A stretch of DNA of 64,000 bases from Deltaproteobacteria bacterium (lineage in GTDB: Bacteria; Bdellovibrionota; FAC87; UBA2466). The notes under the pieces were generated by a model, which was not told the DNA's origin, made no database searches, and saw only the letters and a list, made by a program, of their open reading frames with translations. Position numbers and translations under genes: made by a program. Shown piece by piece: positions 50,103-59,168 of the stretch (position 1 is the stretch's first letter; each line of letters begins with the position of its first letter). The stretch spans positions 1 through 64,000 of the forward strand of contig JACPWY010000023.1 of NCBI GenBank assembly GCA_016196825.1, given 5' to 3'.

Positions 50103-50585
50103 ATGCTTCACCTTCTTCTATTCCTCAATCTCGCGACGGCAGCGCTCTCCCCTCCGAAGCGCGACCTGCCCGTATTTCGCTCCAGCGGCAGCTTTACTGG
50201 GGGCGACACTCGTAACCTGAACCTCGAGAGGATTGAGCTTCTTAAGAAGGGAGACACCGAGCGAATCGACCTCACCTTCACCGCGGGCTCCCGGAAACTT
50301 CCCTCGCCTCGGATTCCCCCCTTTCAGTTGCGCTACGACCCTCAGGAGTCCGAAAATGGCCGCCTTCTTCTGCTCTTACAGGGGATTTCGGGACGAAATG
50401 TCCATCGGCTGGCTCTCAATTCCATCACGACCACGAGCGACCTCATTAAACACGTTCGAATCTTCCCCCCGCTCGAAGACGGAGACACCGTCGTAGAGCT
50501 AAGTCTGAAGAGAAAGGTCGAGTTCCGCCCCGAGCAGGAACGCAAAGGCTCATTGAGACTCGCACTCCGCGCAGCCCCTCGTTAA
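50103..50585 (+). CDS. Exported protein of unknown function, possibly AMIN-like
   Basis: The 160-residue product has a signal peptide (MLHLLLFLNLATAALS). The mature part is made of regular beta strands with basic residues (IDLTFTAGSRKLPSPRIPPFQLRYD, VVELSLKRKVEFRPEQ), resembling AMIN-type peptidoglycan-binding sandwiches, but the match is only in appearance. It follows mutY by 11 bases and may be co-transcribed. Its stop codon lies inside the left arm of the inverted repeat at 50584-50764. Confidence 0.6.
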   Translation: MLHLLLFLNLATAALSPPKRDLPVFRSSGSFTGGDTRNLNLERIELLKKGDTERIDLTFTAGSRKLPSPRIPPFQLRYDPQESENGRLLLLLQGISGRNVHRLALNSITTTSDLIKHVRIFPPLEDGDTVVELSLKRKVEFRPEQERKGSLRLALRAAPR

Positions 50586-50764
50586 GAGTGCGTAACAGAA
50601 TGAAAGTCTACTGCAGCCGGCCAAACAGACCAAGCTCTTCGTCCTCCGTGGTCGCCATCCTCAACGGCCCTTTCAGGGCCGCCTCCGGCGCCTCCCGTGT
50701 GCGTCCTCGATCTTGGTCTGTTTGACTCGGCGTCGTGACGACTTTCATTCTGTTACGCACTCTT
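50584..50764. repeat. Nested inverted-repeat element (181 bp)
   Basis: The outer arms are 25-bp perfect inverted repeats (50584-50608 and 50740-50764). Inside them is a second pair of 13 bp (CAAACAGACCAAG at 50622-50634 and its complement at 50712-50724), and near the centre a hairpin, CGGCCCT-TTC-AGGGCCG (50665-50681). It could fold into a long branched hairpin in RNA or a cruciform in DNA. It may be a MITE-like insertion, a structured RNA or an elaborate terminator. It carries no credible open frame. Confidence 0.8.
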
Positions 50765-50821
50765 TGGTTCCCCGCCCCAGACTTGGCAAACAAGGCCCCA
50801 TTTACTATTCTCTGGGAGCCA

Positions 50822-53146
50822 ATGAATAAAAAAGAATTGTCCAACAAAGAAGCGCTCGACTACCACTCACAAGGAAGACCCGGAAAGATTGAGGTCATTT
50901 CCTCGAAATCTTGCAAGACCCAGCGAGATCTTTCTCTGGCTTACTCGCCAGGAGTCGCTCAGCCCTGCATCGAGATCCACAAGAGTCCGGAGGATGTTTA
51001 CAAATACACCGCCAAGGGGAATCTGGTCGCGGTGATCAGTAACGGCACGGCCGTTCTGGGCCTCGGCAATCTAGGCCCGCTCGGAGCAAAGCCCGTGATG
51101 GAAGGCAAAGGAATCCTCTTTAAGAAATTCGCCGACATCGACGTTTTCGACCTTGAGATCGGCACTGAGGACCCCGAGAAATTCATCCAGTGCGTAAAGC
51201 TTCTTGAGCCGACCTTCGGCGGAATCAATCTTGAGGATATCAAGGCCCCCGAGTGCTTCACGATCGAGGAGCGCCTTAAGGCGGAGATGCAGATCCCCGT
51301 TTTCCACGACGATCAGCACGGCACGGCGATTATCTCCGGTGCTGCTTTCTTGAATGCCCTGCTTCTTGTTGAAAAACCGATCGACCGGGTGAAGATCGTT
51401 TTCAGCGGTGGCGGAGCGGCTGCTCTCTCCTGCGCAGAGCTCTATGTCAAGCTGGGTGCCAAGCGCGAAAATATTCTTCTGTGCGACAGTCAGGGCGTGA
51501 TATTCGAAGGGCGCAAAGAGGGAATGAATAAGTACAAGCAGGCCTTTGCGACAAAGCTCAAGGTCCGCACCCTCACCGAAGCCATGAAGGACGCCGATGT
51601 TTTTGTGGGGCTGTCTGTGGCAGGCGCTGTAACACCCGACATGGTGAAGTCGATGGCGAAGAAGCCCATCGTTTTCGCGATGGCGAACCCCGATCCCGAG
51701 ATCGGCTACGATGAGGCCACAGCAGCGCGAAATGACATTATTTTCGCGACAGGCCGGTCGGATTACCCCAACCAAGTGAACAACGTATTAGGGTTCCCGT
51801 TCATCTTTCGAGGCGCACTCGATGTCTCGGCCAAGGCCATCAATGAAGAGATGAAGATCGCAGCGGTCCACGCGCTCGCAAAGCTTGCGCGACAAGAGGT
51901 GCCCGAATCCGTTTCGAAGGCCTACGGAGGCAAGCGCTTCCGTTTTGGCCCCGAATATATTATTCCGAAACCGTTCGATTCCCGCGTGCTGCTTTGGGTC
52001 TGCCCGGCAGTGGCGAAGGCTGCCATCGACAGCGGCGTGGCTCGCCGAAAGATCGATCTGGATGAGTATGTGAATGGTCTCGAACGGCGGCTCGGAGTTC
52101 GCCAGAGCTTTGTGGCCTCGATCAGGGAAAAGATAACCACGGCCAATGAAGGCAACTCTCGGCCGGCCCATCGGATCGTATTTCCCGAAGGAGCCAACTC
52201 CCGCATCTTGCGCGCATGCGACATCATTGTTCAGGAGGGGATCGCAGAGCCCATTCTTCTTGGCAATGAGAAGCGCATTCAAACTGCGATCGAAAAGCTA
52301 GGGCTTGAGAGCTTGAAACATGTCAGGATCGTCACGCCCTCAACCGCGGAAAATCGCGAGGCCTATGCCATTGACTTGTGGGAGAGCCGCCAACGACGGG
52401 GTTTCACGCGCGAACAGGTCTACTCCCTCATGAAGAACGAGAATTACTTCGGCTCAATGATGGTCCGTCGAGGGGACGCCGATGGGCTTTTGTCAGGCGT
52501 GACTCAATCCTACCCCGAAACGATTCGACCTTTTCTGCACGTTGTGGGGGCCCGCAAGGGAATGAAGATCGCGGGCGTCTACATGATGTTGTTCCGAGAC
52601 CGCGTGATCTTCTTCGCCGATACCACGGTAAACATCGATCCAACTGCTTCTGATTTGGCGGACATCGCCATTTGCGCCGCCGAAGAGGCCCGATTCTTTG
52701 ATATTGAACCCAAGGTAGCAATGCTCTCCTTCAGCAACTTCGGGAGCAACAACCACCCGCAAGCACTTAAAGTGCGAGAGGCAACGCACCTCGTGAAGGG
52801 TCGCCGGCCAGACATCTTGATTGACGGAGAGATGCAGGCCGACACTGCTATCGTGCCCGAGATCGTTGATGAGAGCTTTCCGTTCTGTGAAATCAAGGGC
52901 GGTGCCAACGTCCTCATCTTTCCAGATCTTCAATCGGCCAATATTTGCTACAAGCTCATGCAACGCATGGGTGGCGCCGAGGCGGTTGGGCCCATTCTTG
53001 TGGGTATGAATAAGCCCATCAATGTGCTTCAGCGCTCGGCCGACGTGGATGAGATCGTCAATATGGCGATGATCACCGTGCTCGAGATCAAGAAGATGGA
53101 GCCCTTTAGGCGCCAGTCGATGGTTTCGCCAATGGCCCGAGCTTAG
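50822..53146 (+). CDS. maeB: NADP-dependent malic enzyme with a phosphotransacetylase-like domain
   Basis: The product has about 774 residues from the ATG at 50822, which has GGGAG upstream. The N-terminal part (to about 430) is the malic enzyme: [34 protein letters not shown] and [22 protein letters not shown] (Rossmann motif). The C-terminal part (about 440-770) is phosphate acetyltransferase-like, with [37 protein letters not shown], and [19 protein letters not shown]. The fusion is the standard MaeB form, converting malate to pyruvate with NADPH production; the second domain is regulatory. Confidence 0.93.
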   Translation: MNKKELSNKEALDYHSQGRPGKIEVISSKSCKTQRDLSLAYSPGVAQPCIEIHKSPEDVYKYTAKGNLVAVISNGTAVLGLGNLGPLGAKPVMEGKGILFKKFADIDVFDLEIGTEDPEKFIQCVKLLEPTFGGINLEDIKAPECFTIEERLKAEMQIPVFHDDQHGTAIISGAAFLNALLLVEKPIDRVKIVFSGGGAAALSCAELYVKLGAKRENILLCDSQGVIFEGRKEGMNKYKQAFATKLKVRTLTEAMKDADVFVGLSVAGAVTPDMVKSMAKKPIVFAMANPDPEIGYDEATAARNDIIFATGRSDYPNQVNNVLGFPFIFRGALDVSAKAINEEMKIAAVHALAKLARQEVPESVSKAYGGKRFRFGPEYIIPKPFDSRVLLWVCPAVAKAAIDSGVARRKIDLDEYVNGLERRLGVRQSFVASIREKITTANEGNSRPAHRIVFPEGANSRILRACDIIVQEGIAEPILLGNEKRIQTAIEKLGLESLKHVRIVTPSTAENREAYAIDLWESRQRRGFTREQVYSLMKNENYFGSMMVRRGDADGLLSGVTQSYPETIRPFLHVVGARKGMKIAGVYMMLFRDRVIFFADTTVNIDPTASDLADIAICAAEEARFFDIEPKVAMLSFSNFGSNNHPQALKVREATHLVKGRRPDILIDGEMQADTAIVPEIVDESFPFCEIKGGANVLIFPDLQSANICYKLMQRMGGAEAVGPILVGMNKPINVLQRSADVDEIVNMAMITVLEIKKMEPFRRQSMVSPMARA

Positions 53147-53171
53147 AACCTTAAGAACAACCGCTTTCGGA

Positions 53172-54029
53172 TTACTCAATAAACCTCTTAATCATGGCCC
53201 ACTCTGCCTTGGATCGAGAGATAATATCAGGAAACGCCGTCAACGGCTTCGTGTCGATGTCCTTGTAGAAGTAGTGCACGGTAAACATTTTTGTCGAGCG
53301 CCCTTCGAATGCCGCGGCCACCTTCTGGGTGTGCTTCTTACGGTTATCGATAAAGACCGCGGCCGACACCGGGATTCTTGACTTGAAAAATAATGTCCTC
53401 AGCATCGCCCCCTTGTGCTGCCCCTCCGTAAAGAGAATCCCGCTTGCGAACGAGATAGTGTTGGGCTTTTTCAGACCCAGCTTCTTCACATCGTCTTGAT
53501 TAAGTCCCGCTCCACCCAAATGGTCCATGTTGTAGGGAAAGTACGGCTCGTACTTTTCATTCATTTTGGCGAACACGGAATCGGAGAGATCGATCCCATT
53601 CACGCGGAGCTCGCGCACGGTGCTTGTCATTTCCGCCGGACCACGTGATGTGCAGACGATGACCTGGTAGCCCTTCTGCTGCAGACTCCTGACGTAGTCA
53701 GGAATCATCGGCTCGGTCGGACGCATCCGGACTAGCCCCAGGAATCGGTTTTGGAGCGTTAGAAGATCTTCGAACGAAGTTGCCATCCGCTCGGGATTCT
53801 TCTCATCCTTCAACACCATTTCCTCCTGCCAATTGAACCACCCCTCGCTCCCGAGCACTGTGCTGGGTGACAGAAGGGTGTCATCGTAATCAAAGGCGAT
53901 AACAACGGACGTGGGCTTCCCCTTCTGGGTGGCGAGGAAACCATCGATTCCGGCGGCCACTTCCGAGAACTTGTTCGTAGCCAGGTTCGCTGAAAGTGCG
54001 ATTGAGAAAAGCCAAAGAACCAGTGACAT
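53172..54029 (-). CDS. Exported DUF2608 HAD-like protein
   Basis: The 285-residue product has an N-terminal signal (MSLVLWLFSIALSANLA) and a HAD-type core: motif I AFDYDDTLLSPS (D-x-D-x-T), motif II VIVCTSRGPAEM and a late AAVFIDNRKKHTQKVAAAF (motif III/IV). DUF2608 proteins of this type are known mainly from Legionella, Chlamydia and other intracellular or predatory bacteria. A phosphatase role in the periplasm is plausible but unproven. It follows the nitroreductase by 2 bases. Confidence 0.75.
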   Translation of the reverse strand: MSLVLWLFSIALSANLATNKFSEVAAGIDGFLATQKGKPTSVVIAFDYDDTLLSPSTVLGSEGWFNWQEEMVLKDEKNPERMATSFEDLLTLQNRFLGLVRMRPTEPMIPDYVRSLQQKGYQVIVCTSRGPAEMTSTVRELRVNGIDLSDSVFAKMNEKYEPYFPYNMDHLGGAGLNQDDVKKLGLKKPNTISFASGILFTEGQHKGAMLRTLFFKSRIPVSAAVFIDNRKKHTQKVAAAFEGRSTKMFTVHYFYKDIDTKPLTAFPDIISRSKAEWAMIKRFIE

Positions 54030-54031
54030 CG

Positions 54032-54682
54032 TCAGACCTCCTTCACCACATCAGTTTCTTTGAAGCGCACCTTGAGCGCCATTGCATATTTGTCGTCGTG
54101 GCTGCGAAAGCCAACCGCACAGGCTACGATGGTCTTAAGGCCCTGATCGGGTAACCCCAATATTTGGTCATATTTTTCGGGCTCAATGCCCTCCATCGGG
54201 CAGGTGTCGATGCCCAATGCCGCCGCACTGGTCATGAGATTGCCCAGCGCGATGTAGATCTGGTTTGAGGCCCACTGCTCGATCATCTTGCTCCGGCCGG
54301 CGACAACGAGATCCTTCACCATCATCTTGCGGTAATTCTCGAGAGACTCGGGCTGCTGGCGTCTCACCTCGGCCACGCGCTTAATGAACGTATTGATGTG
54401 GTCCTCGCCGAAGGTCTTGAGACCGCAAAAGACGAGGAAATGGGAGCAATCCTCCACCTGGTTCTGGTTCCACGAAGCCGGTGTGAGCTTTTTCAGAAGA
54501 TCCCGATTACTCACATGGAGAAATCGCCACGGCTGGAGGCCGTACGAAGAGGGCGTGAGCACCAGCGCCTGACGCAGAGCCCTCCATTCCACTTCCGATA
54601 ATCTTTTGATGGGATCGAATTTCTTGACGGCATATCGCCACTCGAGCGAGCCGATAAGGCTTTGGGCATTCCAGCGTTCCAT
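54032..54682 (-). CDS. Nitroreductase-family NAD(P)H-dependent flavoenzyme
   Basis: The 216-residue product has the oxygen-insensitive nitroreductase layout: WRYAVKKFDPIKRLSEVEWRAL and APSSYGLQPWRF-like LTPSSYGLQPWRFLHV at the FMN site, then IALGNLMTSAAALGIDTCPMEGIEPEKYDQILGL. These FMN enzymes reduce quinones or nitroaromatics. The usual length is about 217 residues, so it is complete. It begins a two-gene operon with the DUF2608 gene. Confidence 0.88.
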   Translation of the reverse strand: MERWNAQSLIGSLEWRYAVKKFDPIKRLSEVEWRALRQALVLTPSSYGLQPWRFLHVSNRDLLKKLTPASWNQNQVEDCSHFLVFCGLKTFGEDHINTFIKRVAEVRRQQPESLENYRKMMVKDLVVAGRSKMIEQWASNQIYIALGNLMTSAAALGIDTCPMEGIEPEKYDQILGLPDQGLKTIVACAVGFRSHDDKYAMALKVRFKETDVVKEV

Positions 54683-54781
54683 GCCGAGTCTCCTTTTTTG
54701 AAAGGACCGAACTCTAACGCCATTCGCTCCGTTTGCCTAATGGATTCTGATGGGCTAAACCTACGAAGTTCTTTGAAATTT

Positions 54782-54853
54782 GCCGGCGTAGCTCAGTGGT
54801 AGAGCAGCTGATTTGTAATCAGCAGGTCACCGGTTCAAGCCCGGTCGCCGGCT
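54782..54853 (+). tRNA. tRNA-Thr (anticodon TGT)
   Basis: The acceptor stem GCCGGCG pairs with CGCCGGC, the D arm is GCTCAGTGGTAGAGC, the anticodon arm GCTGA-TTTGTAA-TCAGC carries TGT, and the T arm is CCGGTTCAAGCCCGG. The 3' CCA is not encoded. Confidence 0.95.
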
Positions 54854-54902
54854 GTTGAGTATTGAGGCTTGAGCGTTTAACTTAGGCAGAATCTTGGTTC
54901 TT

Positions 54903-54936
54903 AAACTGAGATTAATCTTTAGATTAATCTCAGTTT
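54903..54936. terminator. Perfect 16-bp inverted repeat between the two tRNAs
   Basis: AAACTGAGATTAATCT and its exact complement are separated by only TT. It follows tRNA-Thr by about 50 bases and may end or process that transcript, although it is AT-rich and has only TTTT after it. Confidence 0.5.
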
Positions 54937-54941
54937 TGAAT

Positions 54942-55026
54942 GGAGGGGTACCCGAGTGGTCAAAGGGATCAGACTGTAAATCTGACGGCTCTGCCTTCGG
55001 AGGTTCGAATCCTCCCCCCTCCACCA
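54942..55026 (+). tRNA. tRNA-Tyr (anticodon GTA), probable integration target
   Basis: The acceptor stem GGAGGGG pairs with CCCCTCC; the anticodon loop CTGTAAA carries GTA; a long variable arm (type II) and the T arm GGTTCGAATCC follow, with CCA encoded at 55024-55026. The integrase gene of a mobile element starts its 3' end only 34 bases beyond, the usual arrangement for tRNA-targeting tyrosine integrases. Confidence 0.95.
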
Positions 55027-55059
55027 TTTATTTTTTATCTTCCCGCAATCATTAACGAA

Positions 55060-56373
55060 TCAGTTTTTAGAAACTTCGCTGCAAGCACCTGCAAGCAACG
55101 AGGCCTTCTTTTCCCAATATCCGTGAACGACTTTGGTTAGAGCCGACGCTTGTCTCTTTGCATAAACCAGCGTGGTTTTAAGATCCGAGTTTCCAAGAAG
55201 CTGCTGAGCAATGTTGAGCTCACCATTTTCATTGAACACTCGCCGACATCCACCATGGCGCATGACATGCGTTCCGGTGTAAGGCAAACCTGCCTTCTTA
55301 AAAGAACGATTGTAATGGCACTGGATGACTCGGTACGGCAGCGGCTTTTCATTCCGGCCAAAGATGAGACCGGAACACCCGTCGGTGTAGAGACTTTTCA
55401 GGGCCTCAAACACCTCGGGAAACATTGGCTGCTCCTTGACCCCCGAATTCGATCCGGAGTTCTTAAAGCCCCCTTTCACAAAGGCTTCTTCGTTGCCTCT
55501 GTGCGGGTAGCAAACGGAACGCACTATCTTGATTCGAGAGTTACAGGGTGAAGTCCAATCGAAATGAATGTCTTCCCAATACAGACCAGCCGCTTCAGAA
55601 ATCCGAAGCGCCTGAAAGTATTGCACCGTTGCCATCACCGCAAGGGCTCTGCCGTTCTTTCGCGCCAAGAGCTCTGTTCGGAATTTTAGGAATTCTTCTT
55701 CCGATAGATCTTTTGGCGTGTTCGCCTTGCGGCGATTCAAACGGCATGCATCCTTGTGGCGCTGCTTGATCGGGAACTGAAACAGGCTGTCATCGTAATA
55801 GTTCTGATAATAACTCAAGATGGTCGATAACAGACTGAGCTCATGATCGAATGAGAGTCGGGTTAGTCGTTTTGTCGATGCATCCATCTCAGCTTTAAGT
55901 TCATCCATCCAAAGATCGATCCTCTGTGGAGTGATCGCCCTGACAGGAAGGCCAATAAGGCTATGGAAATGCAGCCGCAGCACCTTGTCGTATTGGACTT
56001 GCGTGCTGTAGGCCATATGAGGGAAACGACGTCGCCTCCACTCATTCAAGATATCCCGAAACATCGGCCCAACGTCGATCGGGGTCGTTATAGCAACAAG
56101 GCCAGTTGAAACGATTTCATTCGTTCCAACGGTGTTGTCGTTTTGCCAATTGCGGGCCTCCTCGAGCGTCGGAAATGACTGATACGACCGCTTCCGATTT
56201 CCGCTTCTGTTGATTTGGTATTTGGCAGCGTAGTAAGTATTCCCTACGGGAATTCTGTACTCCCGCTTGGCTTCATCCCAATTCCACAAACGGCTCACGC
56301 GAGGGGCCTTGGGAACAGGCGAATAGATTCGCGCCTTCCCCTTGTATTCCTTGGTGTTGAATTTAGGTGTCAT
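55060..56373 (-). CDS. Tyrosine recombinase / phage-type integrase
   Basis: The 437-residue integrase has an N-terminal arm-binding region, a SAM-like core-binding domain (about residues 110-200) and the catalytic domain with R in FQALRISEAAGLYW, the H-x-x-R in GTHVMRHGGCRR and the nucleophile tyrosine in LKTTLVYAKRQ. It would catalyse integration of the element at tRNA-Tyr. The ATG at 56373 has AAAGGAG 6 bases before it and overlaps the excisionase stop, so it is preferred over 56397. Confidence 0.93.
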   Translation of the reverse strand: MTPKFNTKEYKGKARIYSPVPKAPRVSRLWNWDEAKREYRIPVGNTYYAAKYQINRSGNRKRSYQSFPTLEEARNWQNDNTVGTNEIVSTGLVAITTPIDVGPMFRDILNEWRRRRFPHMAYSTQVQYDKVLRLHFHSLIGLPVRAITPQRIDLWMDELKAEMDASTKRLTRLSFDHELSLLSTILSYYQNYYDDSLFQFPIKQRHKDACRLNRRKANTPKDLSEEEFLKFRTELLARKNGRALAVMATVQYFQALRISEAAGLYWEDIHFDWTSPCNSRIKIVRSVCYPHRGNEEAFVKGGFKNSGSNSGVKEQPMFPEVFEALKSLYTDGCSGLIFGRNEKPLPYRVIQCHYNRSFKKAGLPYTGTHVMRHGGCRRVFNENGELNIAQQLLGNSDLKTTLVYAKRQASALTKVVHGYWEKKASLLAGACSEVSKN

Positions 56374-56660
56374 GGTTGTCTCCTTTTTTGGAGCCAAGCC
56401 ACAACTTCCCGCACCCGAAATCTCACTGCGCGGCCAACACGATAATGCGGTAAAGCCTCCTCACTCATCAGTTTATTGATGAAGCTCTGAGAAAACGCCA
56501 ATCGTTCGGCCAACTGTTTTTTCGTCAATAAGATCTCGAATGCTCTATCCAGATCCGCCAGATTTTCAAAGACCGAACTGCTGAGGGCGATGGTACGAGC
56601 GGTGGGTTCGAATGGCAATCGAGCCCGTGTTGATGCGGTGTATAATTCATTCACCAACAC
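56370..56660 (-). CDS. Excisionase/AlpA-like helix-turn-helix protein
   Basis: The 96-residue protein (GTG start) ends in a MerR/HTH_17-type DNA-binding domain: LLTKKQLAERLAFSQSFINKLMSEEALPHYRVGRAVRFR followed by VREVVAWLQ. Such proteins act as excisionases (directing the integrase to excise) or as AlpA-type regulators. Its stop overlaps the integrase start. The N-terminal half shows no recognisable domain. Confidence 0.8.
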   Translation of the reverse strand: MLVNELYTASTRARLPFEPTARTIALSSSVFENLADLDRAFEILLTKKQLAERLAFSQSFINKLMSEEALPHYRVGRAVRFRVREVVAWLQKRRQP

Positions 56661-57057
56661 CTCCCAGGGAACCTCCTTCCCCCTCGGTCCCTAGTGAAGC
56701 GGAACGGCACTTTCTCGCCGCCCCCTTTCCTAAGGGTGTGCGATTCAGTGTGATCCGCCCCAGCAGGGACGCTACAGCTTTTTCATCGCCGCTGAGTTGC
56801 GCGATTTTGAGTTGCTTCAGGATTCCCTCGAGTTCATCAACCTTATTGAAGTATCTCTCCTTGATCTCCTCGATGTTTTGGCCTGAAAGGGCAGGGACGC
56901 GCTCAACGGCCCATGAGACGAGCTCACGATCCGTCGGATGAAACTCCGGATGGAGCTCAGCAATTTGGACCTTCCAGTTTCCTAGAACTCCGAGTACCGG
57001 ATCACTCAGAACGATTCGCACCGCCGGTTTTGAAGCCTTGGAAAACTCCTCACTCAT
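56647..57057 (-). CDS. Element-borne protein of unknown function
   Basis: The 136-residue product begins MSEEFSKASKPAVRIVLSDPVLGVLG and has a mid part with alternating charge (IEEIKERYFNKVDELEGILKQLKIAQL), probably a short coiled coil, and a glycine-rich end. The ATG overlaps the stop of the lipoprotein gene upstream (ATGAGTGA). The longer frame to 57384 runs antisense to that lipoprotein's reading and is rejected. Confidence 0.55.
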   Translation of the reverse strand: MSEEFSKASKPAVRIVLSDPVLGVLGNWKVQIAELHPEFHPTDRELVSWAVERVPALSGQNIEEIKERYFNKVDELEGILKQLKIAQLSGDEKAVASLLGRITLNRTPLGKGAARKCRSASLGTEGEGGSLGGVGE

Positions 57058-57469
57058 CGGAACCTCCCTCATCCTCACTATTTTCGCCGTCGCGCAATTG
57101 CCAATGGGCCTGCTTCTTGATGGTGAACACGCGGTGACCCTCTTCAAATCGATCGCCCTCGATGCGATCGGGCACCCAAAGAACATCCTTCTCAGCGCTC
57201 CTGAGGGGCGGTGGGTTGTTCTTGAGCACACTGAAGGCTTGAGGAGCAATTTCCTTTGCACCGTCTCGGTGCAAAAGTGCACCGACCACGCCTCCCAAGA
57301 GAGCACCAGTGACGCCGAGAAATACCACGCCTTTAGCGTTGTAATTGACCGCCTGAGAAGTGGCGAAGCCGGCTGCAGCACCAAGGCCGACTCCTAACCC
57401 GACACTTTTTTCAAAGGACGCACATTGAGTGAGTAACAAAGCGCTCAGTAATAGGATGGTTCGTTTCAT
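57050..57469 (-). CDS. Lipoprotein with a glycine-zipper segment
   Basis: The 139-residue product has a lipobox (LLLSALLLTQC) and then two glycine-rich stretches (GLGVGLGAAAGFATSQ and FLGVTGALLGGVVGALL) of the glycine-zipper kind, able to insert in membranes. The C-terminus is charged. Position among conjugation genes suggests a TraV/VirB7-type role in an envelope channel, but the sequence does not prove it. It is coupled to the next gene by overlap. Confidence 0.6.
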   Translation of the reverse strand: MKRTILLLSALLLTQCASFEKSVGLGVGLGAAAGFATSQAVNYNAKGVVFLGVTGALLGGVVGALLHRDGAKEIAPQAFSVLKNNPPPLRSAEKDVLWVPDRIEGDRFEEGHRVFTIKKQAHWQLRDGENSEDEGGSDE

Positions 57470-58146
57470 TGGAGTTCTCCTTCCTGAAGTCTTTTTCCAA
57501 GGGAAAGGCGCTTGATCGCATAATCAAGAATCTCTTTCAGCACGTTGTCGGAAGAATCGAACAGCTGTTGAGCACGATGAGGCTTCTCTTGCACCAAGAG
57601 TGCAAATAACTCGACCTTATCGCTGAGAAGTGATTTCTTGGTCTTCGTCGACAGACCTGACAGATTATCTGCGGAGATTATCCTTTCAATCGCGCTAACA
57701 ATTTCGGCGTGACTAGTATTTTCCTTCCAAGAAAGGCCAGCCTCCAGGAAGTCGATCATTCGGAGTCTGTCCACCAGCGACTCCGATGAGCCCCGTTCAA
57801 GGCGCGACTCCACCTCCGCAATAGTAGGAAGGTCAGAGAATAGGGCCTGCCGTTCATCGCCTTCGCCCGCGCTCATTAGAACCTTGTTTCGCAACTTATC
57901 GAATCGCGACATTCGTTTTTGAAATGACTGACTCGCTAACTGTGCGGCCTTTGCACTTAAAGGTGCACTGACTTGAATAGGCTCTTGAGTCTCTCTATAC
58001 GATGGCTGAACAAGAGCCCCGGCAGTCAGATGAGTGCGTTTCAGGCACTCCAGTGATAGGTAGCCGAAAGCAGCCACAACAAAACAACTGGCCACACACC
58101 GTAGATAATAAGTACGTTTCCGAGGATATTTTCCACGAATTTCCAT
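57466..58146 (-). CDS. Membrane-anchored helical protein of unknown function
   Basis: The 226-residue product has one transmembrane helix near the N-terminus (YYLRCVASCFVVAAFGYLSLECL) and a helical soluble part with many charged residues. No family is recognised. It overlaps the lipoprotein gene by 4 bases (ATGA), so the two are probably made together as envelope components of the element. Confidence 0.6.
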   Translation of the reverse strand: MEIRGKYPRKRTYYLRCVASCFVVAAFGYLSLECLKRTHLTAGALVQPSYRETQEPIQVSAPLSAKAAQLASQSFQKRMSRFDKLRNKVLMSAGEGDERQALFSDLPTIAEVESRLERGSSESLVDRLRMIDFLEAGLSWKENTSHAEIVSAIERIISADNLSGLSTKTKKSLLSDKVELFALLVQEKPHRAQQLFDSSDNVLKEILDYAIKRLSLGKRLQEGELQ

Positions 58147-58168
58147 AAAGTTCCTTTCAATAAAGATA

Positions 58169-58196
58169 GGAAGGGCACGGTGCCCCGTGCCCTTCC
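58169..58196 (-). terminator. Strong hairpin after the Hint-domain gene
   Basis: A 12-bp GC-rich stem (GGAAGGGCACGG and its complement) with a 4-base loop lies 10 bases after the stop of the gene at 58207-59055. In the minus direction it is followed by a T-rich stretch (TATCTTTATT). This separates that gene from the next. Confidence 0.75.
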
Positions 58197-58206
58197 GGGT
58201 TATTGG

Positions 58207-59055
58207 TTAGTGAGCTAATGCGTCTGGTATGGTTCGACGTAGGAGCTCGCGATTTTGGAGATCAACTCCGTCATTCTGGAAATAGGAAGAGCCGTTGAGA
58301 TACCCTTGGGCCACAACGACATTCGCCGTTGGCAGTCGAGTATCCGGAGCAAGGTTATAGACCTTGCCGAAATAGCTCTTCTCTTGAATTGATTCAATCG
58401 GGTCGAGCCCATTGAGATAGTGAATGAGTGATTCACCCACCTTGAATTTATCGGCGGTCTTAACCACACCAAATTCATCTACGATGGGGTGATTCCGAGT
58501 TACCTTCAGTTCACCGCCACTCTTCATCTTGAAGAGCCGGATATCCTGCCAATTCGGGCGTATCTCCTCCGTGTAACTTTCAACGGGCATGGCAATGAGG
58601 TTGAGACTCTCGAGGGTTGAGTTATCCCTCAAAGTCATGACGTGTGTGAGCACATCATCCTTCGCCTTTTTGATCTCAACGAACCCCTCCGGAAAGAGGA
58701 GCTCCTGCTCGGGCGTGTAGCAGGACGACGTACAGAATGCGACGACGGTCATTCCGCCCGGAACGTTACAGGGTGCGTTTCTATCGACCGGTGCAATCCA
58801 TATCTCTGAGAGATCCTCCTTTCCATAGAGTGGATGCAATGGCCGAGAACGACCCTTCCCTCCGTCAAAGAGAGAGAATTGGCGTTCATCAGCAGTGATA
58901 TGCCCGCACTTTGCGGACCATTCGGTACGCTCCGTAGCAGGTCCAACATCAAGGCTGTCTTCGTTACAGCGGGTTCGCATCATCGGTGCCGAACCTGCCA
59001 TCAGCATTTGCGCCCCGAAAACGAACGTCATAAGAGTCGTTTGAAGTAGTTTCAT
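58207..59055 (-). CDS. Secreted protein with a Hint (intein-like) domain
   Basis: The product has about 282 residues. A signal peptide (MKLLQTTLMTFVFGAQMLMA) is followed by a cysteine-containing N-terminal domain. From about residue 110 the pattern is that of a Hint autoprocessing domain: a cysteine followed by Y-T-P-E-Q-E-L-L-F, then KMKSGGELKVTRNHPIVDEF with the block B T-x-x-H, then KFKVGESLIHYLNGLDPIESI and the end VYNLAPDT...NVVVAQGYL. The usual terminal H-N is not seen (S-S-Y-F-Q-N instead). It may cleave itself or a partner. The ATG at 59055 is preceded by GGAGAT. Confidence 0.65.
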   Translation of the reverse strand: MKLLQTTLMTFVFGAQMLMAGSAPMMRTRCNEDSLDVGPATERTEWSAKCGHITADERQFSLFDGGKGRSRPLHPLYGKEDLSEIWIAPVDRNAPCNVPGGMTVVAFCTSSCYTPEQELLFPEGFVEIKKAKDDVLTHVMTLRDNSTLESLNLIAMPVESYTEEIRPNWQDIRLFKMKSGGELKVTRNHPIVDEFGVVKTADKFKVGESLIHYLNGLDPIESIQEKSYFGKVYNLAPDTRLPTANVVVAQGYLNGSSYFQNDGVDLQNRELLRRTIPDALAH

Positions 59056-59126
59056 ATTTTTATCTCCGAAATAGTTTGGCGCCATCTGCGCCCGGGTCAT
59101 CGAGCCTCAAACTTTGGGGCTCTATT

Positions 59127-59146
59127 CATTGAGTGTGAACTCAATG
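59127..59146 (-). terminator. 8-bp hairpin after the lipoprotein gene
   Basis: CATTGAGT and ACTCAATG form an 8-bp stem with a 4-base loop, 23 bases after the stop at 59169. A second weaker stem (GAGCC/GGCTC, 59102-59122) follows. No T-run is present. Confidence 0.35.
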
Positions 59147-59168
59147 GGTGTCATAAAGACTTGAGTAC

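Noticed and set aside
57058-57384. Upstream extension of the gene ending at 56647
   Set aside because: The extension is antisense-like sequence over the lipoprotein gene. The ATG at 57057 overlaps that gene's stop and is a natural start.
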